Origin: Hesseltinella vesiculosa | Lineage: Eukaryota > Mucoromycota > Mucoromycetes > Mucorales > Cunninghamellaceae | Direction: 5' to 3' | Assembly: GCA_002104935.1 (NCBI GenBank) | Contig: MCGT01000035.1 | Location: forward strand, 62,001-126,000 | DNA: 64,000 bases | Shown: piece after piece, positions 11,777-21,537 of the stretch | Layout of the letters: each line of letters starts with the position of its first letter | Position numbering within the stretch: position 1 is the stretch's first letter | Notes under the pieces: generated by a model | Seen by the model: only the letters and a program-made list of their open reading frames with translations | Databases searched by the model: none | Told to the model about the DNA's origin: nothing | Program-made: the position numbers and the translations under genes

Positions 11777-12568
11777 TTACTGCGATCGCCGTTTGTTGCC
11801 TTTGCGGGAATGAGCGAATTTTTGTAAAATGGTATCTTTTCTGAGATCTTCTCTTGTGTAAACTTCGATTTTGTGTCCCAAATCCACTGCAACTTCACAT
11901 ATGGCTCGATTTGACTCCAGGAATTGGACCAAATCGTCCACATCGGTTGTCAATCCGGCGTAATCAATAATCGCCAATCGAACATCCTTATTTGACTTGG
12001 CCAGGTAATCGAAAAGATTCTGTGTTGTGCCGTGGAAGTCATTGACGAGCTCACAAATGACGCTATCATTTATGTTGCGTTCCGCTATCGGACTGTTGGC
12101 TGTCGTGTTGAAGGAACCAAACACATATTTGCAGAGGAGTTTATTTTTTAGCTTGTACGCTTGCAGAGACAACAATGTCTTCTTCGCAGCTTCGCTATCG
12201 TGCGTAGGAGATCGACGGGCGTATCCAAAGTTATTATCAGTTCCATGCAATCGGATGAGGTGTAGGGCAGATCGCAGAGCATTATCTTCAGAACGGTAAT
12301 ACCTTTCCATCCCTTGGTTGTACCAGTAATAGGTTTGGGCATAAGTCAATGCCGGGACGGAATACACACGAGAAATTTCGTCATAGACATCGACGGGGCT
12401 TCGGTGAGGGGCAAGATTATGAATAGCACGCCTAATTTGGCCATCGGCAGAGCCACGCAGTGGCGTATCCAATGGATGGCTATTGTCGTCATGGTGTAAG
12501 GTGCAGTGGATCCAGCGCTGTTGTTCATCCACAAAGCCAATCAAACGGCCATTGCAATCAGCGGTCAT
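11777..12568 (-). CDS. Element-encoded protein, MULE-N-terminus-like (263 aa), possibly defective
   Basis: The ORF starts at the first in-frame ATG (12568); the frame is open a few codons upstream to a TAA. Near the N-terminus RWIHCTLHHDDNSHP looks like half of a zinc-binding motif. It is followed by a helical stretch with SPVDVYDEIS and YAQTYYWYNQGMERYYR. I associate that order (Cys/His knuckle, then DIYxEI, then QxYYW) with the N-terminal region of MULE-type transposon proteins of Mucoromycota. No complete DDE domain is evident, so this may be an accessory or truncated protein. The C-terminus is basic (HSRKGNKRRSQ). It lies 84 bp downstream of the other ORF of the element on the same strand; splicing between the two could not be established. 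Confidence 0.5.
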   Translation of the reverse strand: MTADCNGRLIGFVDEQQRWIHCTLHHDDNSHPLDTPLRGSADGQIRRAIHNLAPHRSPVDVYDEISRVYSVPALTYAQTYYWYNQGMERYYRSEDNALRSALHLIRLHGTDNNFGYARRSPTHDSEAAKKTLLSLQAYKLKNKLLCKYVFGSFNTTANSPIAERNINDSVICELVNDFHGTTQNLFDYLAKSNKDVRLAIIDYAGLTTDVDDLVQFLESNRAICEVAVDLGHKIEVYTREDLRKDTILQKFAHSRKGNKRRSQ

Positions 12569-12652
12569 TATACGGTCGTGCAACCGTTGCAGTTAGCTTT
12601 CTAATAAAATGATTATGTATGAGCCTTCATTTTTTTCATTTACCAATATTTT

Positions 12653-13198
12653 TCATCCACCCATCTCGTTACTTGACCTTTGACCTTGGAAGATGCTTGA
12701 ATTAGTGCAAGAGGCCTTAAATGATACGGCTTTGCGTTTGGATGGATCGTAGATATTTGAGAGGTAAAAGTCGAAGCCAGAAACTTCGTAGATGTATACG
12801 ATCAGCCTACGAATAATGGTATCAACTGGCACACCCACAAGCTCATCAGGAAGGTGCATATTGATAGGCAGAGTGGTGTTTTCGCTGAACTGCGAGTAAA
12901 ATTCGGAAAACTCGTCCCAGTCTATCATAGCTTCAGAAGGCGGAGTGCGCTGTTCGGTAGCCTTGTTTCGGCAGCGGATACAAGTACGATACCAGCACCT
13001 ACGGCCTTCAAATTCGATCAAGGCTCGGTTACTCTTGCAATCAGAGCAGTGAGCAAGTGGTGCAGTCGCAGTGGTTGACTGAATCAACCGTGGATGAGGT
13101 TCAGTAAGAGGAAAGTTGTTGTTTCCTTCTACATTTTGACGTCCAATGAATCTTTCACTTGCGGCGTTAAATAGGCGTCCAAAGTTGCGAGAAGTCAT
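12653..13198 (-). CDS. Element-encoded zinc-ribbon-like protein (181 aa)
   Basis: Starts with ATG at 13198, inside the inverted-repeat-bounded element. It has four regularly placed cysteines, CSDCKSN and, 18 residues on, CIRCRNK, suggesting a CxxC..CxxC zinc ribbon around residues 51-78. A more acidic and aromatic half follows (IDWDEFSEFYSQF, VYIYEVSGFDFYL). I do not recognise a named family. DNA binding by the ribbon is an inference. The 3' end contains GT dinucleotides that could be splice donors toward the next ORF, but every acceptor I tried met a stop. Confidence 0.5.
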   Translation of the reverse strand: MTSRNFGRLFNAASERFIGRQNVEGNNNFPLTEPHPRLIQSTTATAPLAHCSDCKSNRALIEFEGRRCWYRTCIRCRNKATEQRTPPSEAMIDWDEFSEFYSQFSENTTLPINMHLPDELVGVPVDTIIRRLIVYIYEVSGFDFYLSNIYDPSKRKAVSFKASCTNSSIFQGQRSSNEMGG

Positions 13199-13478
13199 GC
13201 TGTAAAGAGTTGTTCAATTAAAAATCAAGGGGAAAATAGGAAAAGAGAAAGAAAAAAAAAAGCAATTCCGCGTTTTTTTTTTTTTTTTTTGCTGTCACAG
13301 CCAGATGCTAAAACAAGAATTGAGAAGAGGTGAGGATAAGTGGACGAGGATGAAGAGGTAATCCCGGATAGGTGACGATAGAAGATATTGCCAAAAAGAA
13401 GAAAGATATTTTATTGGGCAATTTTTTACTCTGTGTAACAGCCATTTCCGTGAGTTCTGGATGACTCCTATTCTTTTT

Positions 13479-13527
13479 AGAATTGCCACTGAGACAGCTG
13501 GCGTAAAGGCGGCGAACGTCTCAGTGG
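13479..13527 (-). repeat. Right terminal inverted repeat
   Basis: Reverse complement of 11520-11569 apart from one length difference and one mismatch in the GGCGA..CGTCTC part. The outermost bases are GTCTCAGTGG on the plus strand. Confidence 0.85.
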
Positions 13528-13579
13528 TTGAATGGCAGGATGTGACGAAATAAAAAAAGTTTAATCTATACTGTATCAT

Positions 13580-16381
13580 CTACCGAATTTCAATGTTGAT
13601 GATCTTGATATCGTCAAAAGGTTTATCGTCACGGTTTGTTTTCTTCTGTTCTATGGTATGGATAACATCCATGCCTGCAGTCGCACGTCCAAAAATGGTA
13701 TGCTTCCCATCCAACCAAGGCTAATATAGTACACAAAGAGAAAGGTGATGAACGGGCAAATAAAATGACCATTTACTTACAGTAGGAACGACAGTAATGA
13801 AGAACTGACTCGCGTTTGTCCCAGGACCTGCATTGGCCATGCTTAATGTGTAAGGACGGTCATGACGCACATCTTTGCTGATTTCATCATCAAAATCTTC
13901 ACCCCAAATGGAATCACCCCCAGTGCCATCACCTTCAAAAAAAAAAAAAAAATGCGAGAGTTAGCAAAGGGCTATTGGTTCTCTCTCACATTCTAGTCTC
14001 CAAGCTTTACCAAAAGGACAGCCAGTTTGGAGCATAAATCCTTTGATTACGCGATGGAAGATCAAGTTGTCATAGTATCCGTTCTTTGCATGAGTAACGA
14101 AGTTTTCCACGGCTTTGGGAGCCACCTCGGGGAACAGACGCAAATAGATGTCACCCAAAGTCGTTCGCAAGATGGCTTGGGTACCAAGGACTTGTTTCTT
14201 TTCTTGTGAAGCAGCCACGGTTTGTTCTTCACGAGAAGGTTTTTCGTTGAATACATCACGATCTCCTTTTTGAGTTTCATCACTGTAAAGTTGGAATTAA
14301 AAAATGAAGAGATTAGGAAATGATTCACCCCAATCATTTTTTTCTATATCACATACGTGTATGGTTCGCGCCGGGTGAACATAAAGAATCGGTTGCGCTT
14401 GAACGCTGTGCAAAAGAGAGTAGGGTCCAAAACATCACGTTCCCTAATCACGGCATTATCAGAGGCAGCCATAGCCAGCGTGTACACACCTTTCTTGCGA
14501 GGAGCTCCTTGATATAGGCCCATATTGACGAATCGGTGGGTTTCTGATTTTCCGATCAACCGCACAACCTTGTTTGTCGTAATGTTCACCACTAGCAAAA
14601 AAAAAAAAAAAAAGGAAAAGAGTCAGCACATGTTTCGTTTGTCTTCATGCCAGCCTGTTACTTTTGATGCCAAGAAGGGTTGCGTAGATCACAAAATTGC
14701 CGGACTCATCAAAGACTGGAAAAGTAAAAATGAATCACTTTGACTCGCCTGTCCCAAACAAGAGCGCTTACCAGCATTGACATATTGCGATTGTGAGGTC
14801 TTCTCCAGTTCACGATCCACTGCCAGGCGTCGACCAAATTCCATATCGTCCAGTTTATGGATAGATGTACCTGCCTAACAATAGGAAAAAGTGGCGCGAT
14901 AAATACACAAGTGACCTTTGATGCGTAGGGGACCTCTTACTTGTTGCATCTCGCTAATGGTTTGTAGACTTTCGTCATATTTGCGATACACCTTACCAGT
15001 AGCGACCTTGAATAACCGGACTTGACGATCAGGGAAGCTCATCGTGACAAATTGCGATTCATCCTTGGAAAAGACAACACAAGTTGGGATCGACTTGCAC
15101 TATTGGACAAAGGTATATCTGAACAACATGAACCGATGCCGGATACGACACTTCTTCGATTTTCACATCAAAATTACCTTTCGAAATTCATACAGGTCGG
15201 TTTGTGACTTCATCTCAAAATTGACGGAGTTGGGTAAATCAAAGGGCTCATCAGGCGACCAATATTCAATCATACCAAGAGCATCAACTGAGATAACACA
15301 GTTGAACCTGGAGTTATACTAGGTGTTGAGAAAGGCAAAGTACTTGAGCAAAAGAAAAAACGAGGGGGGCGCTTAGCATACCTTCATGATATGGACTGGG
15401 CTCGCGTGCATTTTGGTTAGGGTGTGTAGAGGTTGGTCATTGGAACGTCCATCGTAAATGTGAATATTAGGAGAATCAACTTCAGAACTGTAGCATGAAG
15501 AAAAAGAGAAAAAGTCAGCGGGTGAGGAGCAATCAACAAAGCAACGTTTACACTGCCACCAGGGCTTGCGCTTGGCCCTTTTGATGAATCCAGCAGGCGC
15601 TCTTGGGCTTGAAATTCAGCTTGATCATGTTGATCATATCTACGCAAAGGCTATGTTAACCACCCTCTTGCTTAAAGAAGACTAAAGCACTTACCGAAAT
15701 TTGTAACATCATAGACTTTCAACGCCATATCCTCTGCTACAGTGGCAAGCAGTTCATCATCGGCTGAGAGACTGATAGCTGTGATGCTAGAGAGATGCGA
15801 TCGGTAATGCTTAACGAACTCGATACCAGTGGCCGTTTTTTTCCAGAACTTGAGATGTCCATCCGTAGAAGTAGTGATTATAAAATCGTTTCTAGTCAGG
15901 TAAAAACAAAAACTATGAGCCCGCACTACCCTCGTTTACCATTTTGCATGAAATACTTACTTTGTGACAGCAACATGGTTCAAAATATCGCGATGCATAT
16001 AACTTGTCTCATACATATCAGTCATTGGCAGCTGATCCAAGTAAAGTTGTTCATGAGGGAGTACTAGATCAATTACGTTAGAAGAGATGTGGAATAATAC
16101 CAGTGCCTAGCATTTGGTCGATCGTGTATTAATTCGGCACGTTTTGACTAGCGGCTTTCATTACCTCTCTTTTTCTTTCGTGCAACTTCATGATCAGCTT
16201 CTGCAGGGAGCATGGGCATAGGGCCAATATCGTCGTCTATTGTTCATATCAAAAACAAAGTGAGAACAACGAATAACGAACAGCATGGAAGAGTGCTACC
16301 ATCATCTTCTTGATGTGTGGCTTCCAAAGATCGCTTTCGATTCGATTCTTCTGGAGTTTGTTCAAGGGGATTGGCTGCCAT
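13580..16381 (-). CDS. PPWD1: Cyclophilin-WD40 protein, PPWD1 family (634 aa)
   Basis: Fourteen exons (16381-16300, 16236-16165, 16063-15961, 15891-15695, 15639-15552, 15487-15382, 15318-15178, 15099-14941, 14874-14772, 14715-14662, 14591-14357, 14282-14011, 13932-13781, 13720-13580) give one continuous frame. The N-terminal acidic segment leads into WD repeats beginning at [12 protein letters not shown], with the family phrases [26 protein letters not shown] and MEFGRRLAV. The C-terminal about 160 residues form a cyclophilin-type peptidyl-prolyl isomerase: [29 protein letters not shown] and [11 protein letters not shown], so the active-site Arg, Phe and Gln residues are present. PPWD1 is a nuclear, spliceosome-associated isomerase. 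Length and order match the family. Its 3' end lies about 50 bp beyond the inverted-repeat element. Confidence 0.95.
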
Positions 16382-16613
16382 GATGGAAGAGTTTAGTTTG
16401 GAAAAAGTATGTTTTTTTTCAGTCTTGTCTTTTTTGATGTTCAGGGCCCAATCAAATGATCAGGATTTTTGGCTTGACAATTTCAGGAAAAGAATGCTTT
16501 TGATCGTACAGGTGCACCCTTTTAATAAAATCATATTCAGGTTTTATTCTTATAATAGTGAATGAGGAAATGAATGCTGCCAAAGTACAACATCCGATGC
16601 CATCGTCAAAAAA

Positions 16614-17049
16614 TCAATTCCTGAAGAGTACGCTCATTTGATCAGAGGCAGCGTCGACACAAAGCTTGGCGGGTAGCAGTTTCTTGCGTTGCTGCTTTTT
16701 TTTAACGGGAACGTAGCGAGTTCAACGTACTGCATGTGGGCATTGAAATAAGTTGGACGCGTGGCTTCCTCAGTAACAGCATCGTTGATGTGTTCCCCAA
16801 TAGAGCCTTGATTTAGACTTCAAGGCATCAGGAAGTGCGTCAACTCAGTGCTGCACAGTACAGAATGATTGAAATGTGGAAATAGATCGGGAATGTCTGT
16901 ACGCACGTCTCAGGGCTGGTATGATAGAAAGAAAATCCCCAGAAAGTGATTCAAAGATAACCCCCCCCCCGGTGTTGGTTTTGGACCAAGAGATCAACGA
17001 GCGAAACCATGGGTCTGGAAGCGTCAAAGACTACTTTACGAGACTGCAT
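16614..17049 (-). CDS. Candidate small multi-exon gene of unknown function
   Basis: Minus-strand pieces look coding. An ATG at 17049 opens a frame reading MQSRKVVFDASRPM. Further 3', a frame with GSIGEHINDAVTEEATRP runs to a strong donor (CAG|GTACGT) and continues after a 40-50-bp intron as QRKKLLPAKLCVDAA to a TGA at 16614-16616. An exon linking the two would end a run of ten G (plus-strand C10 at 16961-16970). The frame only closes if that homopolymer is one base longer, so either a sequencing slip or a different splice site is involved. The product would be about 85-90 aa with a basic C-terminus. I do not recognise it. Confidence 0.35.
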
Positions 17050-17134
17050 GTGCAATCACAGCATTCTCCTTTCGTTTATTTTTTCAGTGATACTGCTTGC
17101 TGGGAAAAGAAAAGAGTACAACTGAAGGCAAAAA

Positions 17135-17965
17135 TCACTCGCTGTTTCTGGCACCTTCCACAGCCAGAGCATCAGCTTGCTCGTTGCCATAGACTCCTGA
17201 ATGACCTGGGACATAGGTGAACTTGACCTTGTCACGTCGCCCATTTAGTAGACCAAGAGCCTTCTGCATCAAATCACAGTTTTGTACAGGTTTGCCGGTG
17301 CTGGACTGCCAGTCATTCGTTTCCCATTTTCGATACCATTGCGTCAAGGCTTTGATGCAGTATATGGAGTCTGTACATATTTCAATCGGGTGGTTTGACT
17401 CCTTTGTTTGACCAAGAGCATGGATGACAGCGTGCATTTCAGCTCGTTGGTTGGTTTGTCGTTCAGAACGAGGTACAGAAGCACTGACGTTGTTGGGGTG
17501 GTTATCGCCCCAGTAAACACCATAGCCGGCAACAGCGCTATCTTTTCCGTTGCCTCTCGAGGCACCATCGGTATAGATCACCTGCACACCGGTATCTGAT
17601 TGAGGTTGGTTGTTTCGTGATCGTTTTGACAAAGATCTGCTTGCTTCCGGTCGATCATAGGGTTTGGATCTGTGCGAATTGCCAGAACTGCTTTTTGTTG
17701 AATCTACGGCAGCTCTGCGATACGTTGATCGCGATCGAGATGGTGTTGATAGATTCATAAATTCTTGAGCTTCGTCCATTGTGGCAAACTTTTTGTACTT
17801 GGCGCCTTGGTACCCAATCACTTCACGTTTGCATTCATTCCAAGTCTCATAAACGCCTTTGTTTCGTCCTTCTCGCACTGCATAATAATAGCCTGACATT
17901 GCTGTAATATTCACCCGTGGTGGTTGCCGAAGGGAGCGTCGGAAAAGAATGTGTAAAAATGACAC
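17135..17965 (-). CDS. RNH1: Ribonuclease H1, with possible dual (mitochondrial/nuclear) starts (276 aa)
   Basis: Intronless. The hybrid-binding domain occupies about residues 26-70 (YYAVREGRNKGVY...YKKFATMDEAQEFM), followed by a basic Ser-rich linker and the RNase H domain from about residue 128. All four catalytic acidic positions are present: Asp in IYTDGASRGN, Glu in RAEMHA, Asp in CTDSIY and Asp in GNEQADALA. The enzyme cuts RNA in RNA-DNA hybrids. The first ATG (17965) adds a 22-residue Arg-rich, acid-free leader (MSFLHILFRRSLRQPP), typical of a mitochondrial presequence. The second in-frame ATG (17899) begins directly at MSGYYYAV. Two-start dual targeting is known for animal RNase H1; here it is an inference. 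Confidence 0.93.
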   Translation of the reverse strand: MSFLHILFRRSLRQPPRVNITAMSGYYYAVREGRNKGVYETWNECKREVIGYQGAKYKKFATMDEAQEFMNLSTPSRSRSTYRRAAVDSTKSSSGNSHRSKPYDRPEASRSLSKRSRNNQPQSDTGVQVIYTDGASRGNGKDSAVAGYGVYWGDNHPNNVSASVPRSERQTNQRAEMHAVIHALGQTKESNHPIEICTDSIYCIKALTQWYRKWETNDWQSSTGKPVQNCDLMQKALGLLNGRRDKVKFTYVPGHSGVYGNEQADALAVEGARNSE

Positions 17966-18209
17966 GATGTTAATTATTTACAAGGGAAAAAAAGCGAAAG
18001 AAAAGAATCTAACCACTCCGAATTCCGCGTCTTGTCTCTCGATTTCAGCAGTCTTCACTCGGAAGCATCGTCCATGGCAACGGATACTCCAAAACAAGTA
18101 ACTGAAAAGAAGGGCAAAGGAAAGGAATGAGCCGTCAAAAGTACTTCAGTTAGCCAGCAAAAAAATATCTGGTGAACAATGGGTTTCAATCGTTTAAAAA
18201 ACAAAAAGG

Positions 18210-19515
18210 CTAAACGAAGGAGGACGGCGGAGAAGGAAGTTGACAATAAGACGGTGGACGAGTCAGCTCTTCATAGGCAGGCAAGTATTCCATGGTGTTT
18301 TGGCTAGCTTGCAAAAACCTGGGCTTGAACTGCATGTCTGTGGGGTCTTGAACGTCGGTGTAAACGTGTAGCCCATCGATGGCAAGGGTGCCAGGAGAAA
18401 GGGTGCCGAACTCAATAGGCAGTTCAAATATTTTTTTCTTGGTCGTCAGGTTCCAGAGACCATGGCGGGTGCGTAACGAACACGACAGTGAATAGTTCAC
18501 ATGGAATTGCGTGGAATAATCGACGGTGGGTAGCAACTGAGCTTTTTTGAGAGAGAGCTCAGCAGCGCATTCACTGGTATCATCGAGGTCGGCAAGTAAA
18601 TGCTCCATGTGACAGATCTCGATGGTCTCGGAGCGGCGGTAGGTATTGTAGTATATGGTCAGGGTGCGCTTGAGTGATATCCGCACGTAGAGAGTGGAGA
18701 GATTGAATGGGCTAACAGAATCGCTGTCGTGGACGATCTTGAATAGAAAGGGTATCTTTTGGGTGTCAAATAGGTTAAAGTCCAGGCATGGGAGGCCGAT
18801 TTGAAGGAGCGCAGTGGCGTGGAGAGGGGCGTCATACGTCGTCCAGGACATAACGCTCGGTTTAGCCACGCATAGAGTTGGTCGAAAGCTTACAGGGATG
18901 GTGTCTGTTTTGAATGTATGTCGAGCATCCAAATCCAAACATGCAAACAGTGAGAATGTGCAGCCCACCAGATACTCGTCCAAACTTGGAGGATCTGAGG
19001 GAGGAGATCACGTGAACACTCTGCCTAGTTGTGCATTTTAAACACCTCAAGCCACATTGATTTTCATGCTTACAGTTTACAAGAGGCATTTCGACGGCAA
19101 AGTTGTACATATGCACGCCAGCAGGTATCTTCTCATGGCTGTTGTTTTGTTCGGATGCACGACTGCCAAGCAAAGTGGTACGCACTGCAAACAGGCGTCC
19201 ATCGTTGCTTGTTTTTTCCCAACCCATCGCAGCGGCGTTCACACGCTCTTTTAAGTTCATGACGTCAAAGAAAGAAAGGACAAAGTGAGCTAGGCTGCAG
19301 CCCCATAAGTTGTTACACTTTTATCATTTACCAGCGCCTTTGAATACAACTTTTAAACGACTAACATGAAGGGGCTCAGACAGAGTAAGCATGACCGTGC
19401 CTTCAAAAACAGACCCAGGGTAACACACAAGAACGTCGTTGCAGAGGTACTGTTTCTGGACTTTGAGAGAAAAGTGGCTGGGCGCATGCTTCGTTCCTTT
19501 GAGAGTCGCTATCAT
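18210..19515 (-). CDS. Alpha-arrestin with C-terminal PY motif (380 aa)
   Basis: Exons 19515-19332, 19247-19074 and 18994-18210 join in frame. The N-terminal arrestin fold includes VCYPGSVFEGTV and the conserved stretch IPAGVHMYNFAVEMPLVNY; the arrestin C-terminal domain follows (LLQIGLPCLDFNLFDTQKIP). The last 25 residues contain LPAYEEL and PPSYCQ. PPxY and LPxY are docking motifs for HECT ubiquitin ligases of the Rsp5/Nedd4 family. Alpha-arrestins act as adaptors that bring such ligases to plasma-membrane transporters for endocytosis. The frame is closed across both introns, the first of which interrupts a Gly/Ala codon region. Which cargo it serves is unknown. Confidence 0.85.
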
Positions 19516-19802
19516 ACTGTATTGGAGCAAGACAAAACATCCAGAAAGAAGAGAAGAAAGAGATGAGAGGGATGATCATGTTTTGCCGCTTTCAACGCAG
19601 TCTTACCTTGTTCAGCCAATCAGAAAACGAAAAGATCACCATCTGTGCCTATTTTGGAAAATCTTCCCTTTTCACTCTCACACACCAGTGTATTTTTTCT
19701 GAGTCAAGACTTCGGGCCAATGACTAGCGCAGTTCTGTCAAAATAGGCCCAAGGAAGCAATGCTTCCGAGGCCGTCGCAGCGGAAAAAAATCATTCTTCT
19801 TC

Positions 19803-20925
19803 CTATTTATTGTTCAACCCGTAGATATAAGTGATACCTAACCCTTTGATTATCCCTTTGTCAATGGCTCGACGCTCCTGTTCAATGAACTCCGTCATCA
19901 AATTTCCCAGTTCATTTTTCAAGCTAGAAAAAAAAAACAAGAGGCAAGGCACGTGAGAAGGTTGACATGAACTCCGCATCTTTAACTTTTGGTAGACCCC
20001 AGCTTCTTTTTTACCCTAAATCACGAAGCCAATATCGACCCAATGGGACATTTTCGATGATTCGGATATTATTTTGGCCAAAGTTTTTGAAGATGGCCTT
20101 GCGGCAGTCCTCAGAGCTATGCTGATGGCAATCCTTGATCACGACTTCAAATCGGTCCTGAACACGTATTGATTTATCCAGGACTGCAGGAAGAATTGCT
20201 TCCTTGGCAGTCTTCAGGTCAAATGCACCGGCACAGGCCAATAGATCCAATCGGTCGTACAGCCAGCCCAATGATACTATATCATTATCATACGCTGGGA
20301 ACCATAGCTCCTCGAAGATGAAGAGCCCCGATGGGTGGAAGAGCTTGCGCGCCTTGTCAATGGACTAAGAAAAAAAAAGGTAGAAAAAAAAAGAGTGGGT
20401 AAGAGGGATATCTGCGCTTTTGAGGTCTAGTTTTACATTTTGCAGCTCGTCGCAATGATGCAAGGATTTTGAAAAAAACACAACATCGAAGGATTCGGCT
20501 GGTGTCTTCTCGGAATACGTATCGATTGTCTCCTTGAAGAATTGGATATCTGTAGGTTGCTGAGCCAACACGGTGTCAAGACTGTCGGAAGGGTCGATGC
20601 CAACAATGGCAATTCTCTCACCATAATATGATTTTAGCATTCTGCAGCATTCGCCAGGTCTGGTACAAACGGGTGCAAAAAAGTTGGCTTGACCTTTCTC
20701 CTTTTTTTTCTTTTTGGAAAGAATTACCCACAACCAATGTCAAGAAAGCGCACCACCGACGGCGCGGTTGATGAAGAAGAAAAAAACTTCGCGTCCAACA
20801 ATTTCTACCACGATGAGCAAAGGTGAGCTTCTCTGGAACTCGCGCTCGTTTGTTCGAAATTATCTTACCGTCAGTGATTGCACTATTGGGCCTTGAATAA
20901 GGGACTCGTGGCATGGAATGGTCAT
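19803..20925 (-). CDS. Class I SAM-dependent methyltransferase-like protein (275 aa)
   Basis: Exons 20925-20869, 20804-20728, 20659-20437, 20364-20015 and 19923-19803 give one frame. Motif I is split by the second intron and reads FLDIGCGPGECCRML. Motif II-like IAIVGIDPSD and post-motif FDVVFFSKSLHHCDELQN follow in the expected order, which supports S-adenosylmethionine binding. The remaining about 150 residues (LFIFEELWFP, LGWLYDRLDLLACAG) form a cap without a family-defining motif that I recognise. The substrate is unknown; it could be a small molecule or a lipid. The upstream 5' region is shared head-to-head with the amidohydrolase pseudogene 613 bp away. Confidence 0.75.
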
Positions 20926-21537
20926 GGTGTCTTCTTTGACCATCTGCTCTTACGTAAAGGAAAGGACGAACAAAAAAAAAAATTGCCCCTTTTTTATGAA
21001 TGTTTTGGTATGACCATCGGAGCCAATGAGATGCAGCGGGTATCTTTCCTCTGGCCAATAACAGCGTATGGATGCATGTACACAAGATGTTTGACCAGGT
21101 GATGTACATAAACAAAGCCCCTCCCACAAAGTTTAGATGCTCTTAGTCGCGTTGTTGTGCTACAGGCAGATGCATGTTTGTATGCTTCAAACTCGTTCTC
21201 TTTTAACGGCTGCATTGGCATACGCTCTCTCCATGAAGACGGAATGCGGACTTTGGACTTTTTAGTGTCGCACAAGCCAAGACAAATTTGGTAAACTGCT
21301 GACCAATAAGATTGCCCAGGTCAAGCTTTGAGCGCACTTGAAAATAATTTGGCGGTTCGCGTTTTCTTCCCTTTTGTAAATGAATAAAGACAGCGTAGGC
21401 CGATGGGAAGCATGAGCTTCCCATTTTTTGTAGGGCCATGCAACGAGAAACAAAAAAAAAATTGAAAGCCTTGGGTTTTTTATCATCTTCACCCCAGTGA
21501 AATGAAAGAATAAGAACCAAGCGGGGATGGAAGAAAA
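20926..21537. other. Bidirectional spacer with a fragment of the dispersed repeat
   Basis: Lies between the divergent methyltransferase and amidohydrolase genes. Bases about 21331-21360 (GCGCACTTGAAAATAATTTGGCGGTTCG) match one end of the dispersed repeat seen near 332-360 and 63921-63950. No other coding sequence recognised. Confidence 0.5.

Larger units (their letters stand above)
11520..13527. mobile_element. Element bounded by 50-bp palindrome-containing inverted repeats
   Basis: Bases 11520-11569 and 13479-13527 are near-perfect inverted copies of each other (one single-base length difference and one mismatch in about 50 bp). Each begins with CCACTGAGAC and contains its reverse complement GTCTCAGTGG about 30 bp further in, so each end can itself fold. 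A further GTCTCAGTGG lies just outside the left end (11501-11510). The roughly 2-kb interior carries two minus-strand ORFs (12653-13198 and 11777-12568). I saw no clear target-site duplication. The structure fits a DNA transposon. The downstream ORF weakly resembles the N-terminal part of MULE-type proteins; the class is otherwise unassigned. Confidence 0.75.

Noticed and set aside
12568..12700. Splicing of the two ORFs of the inverted-repeat element into one protein
   Set aside because: Every acceptor before 12568 leaves an in-frame TAA; no consistent junction found.
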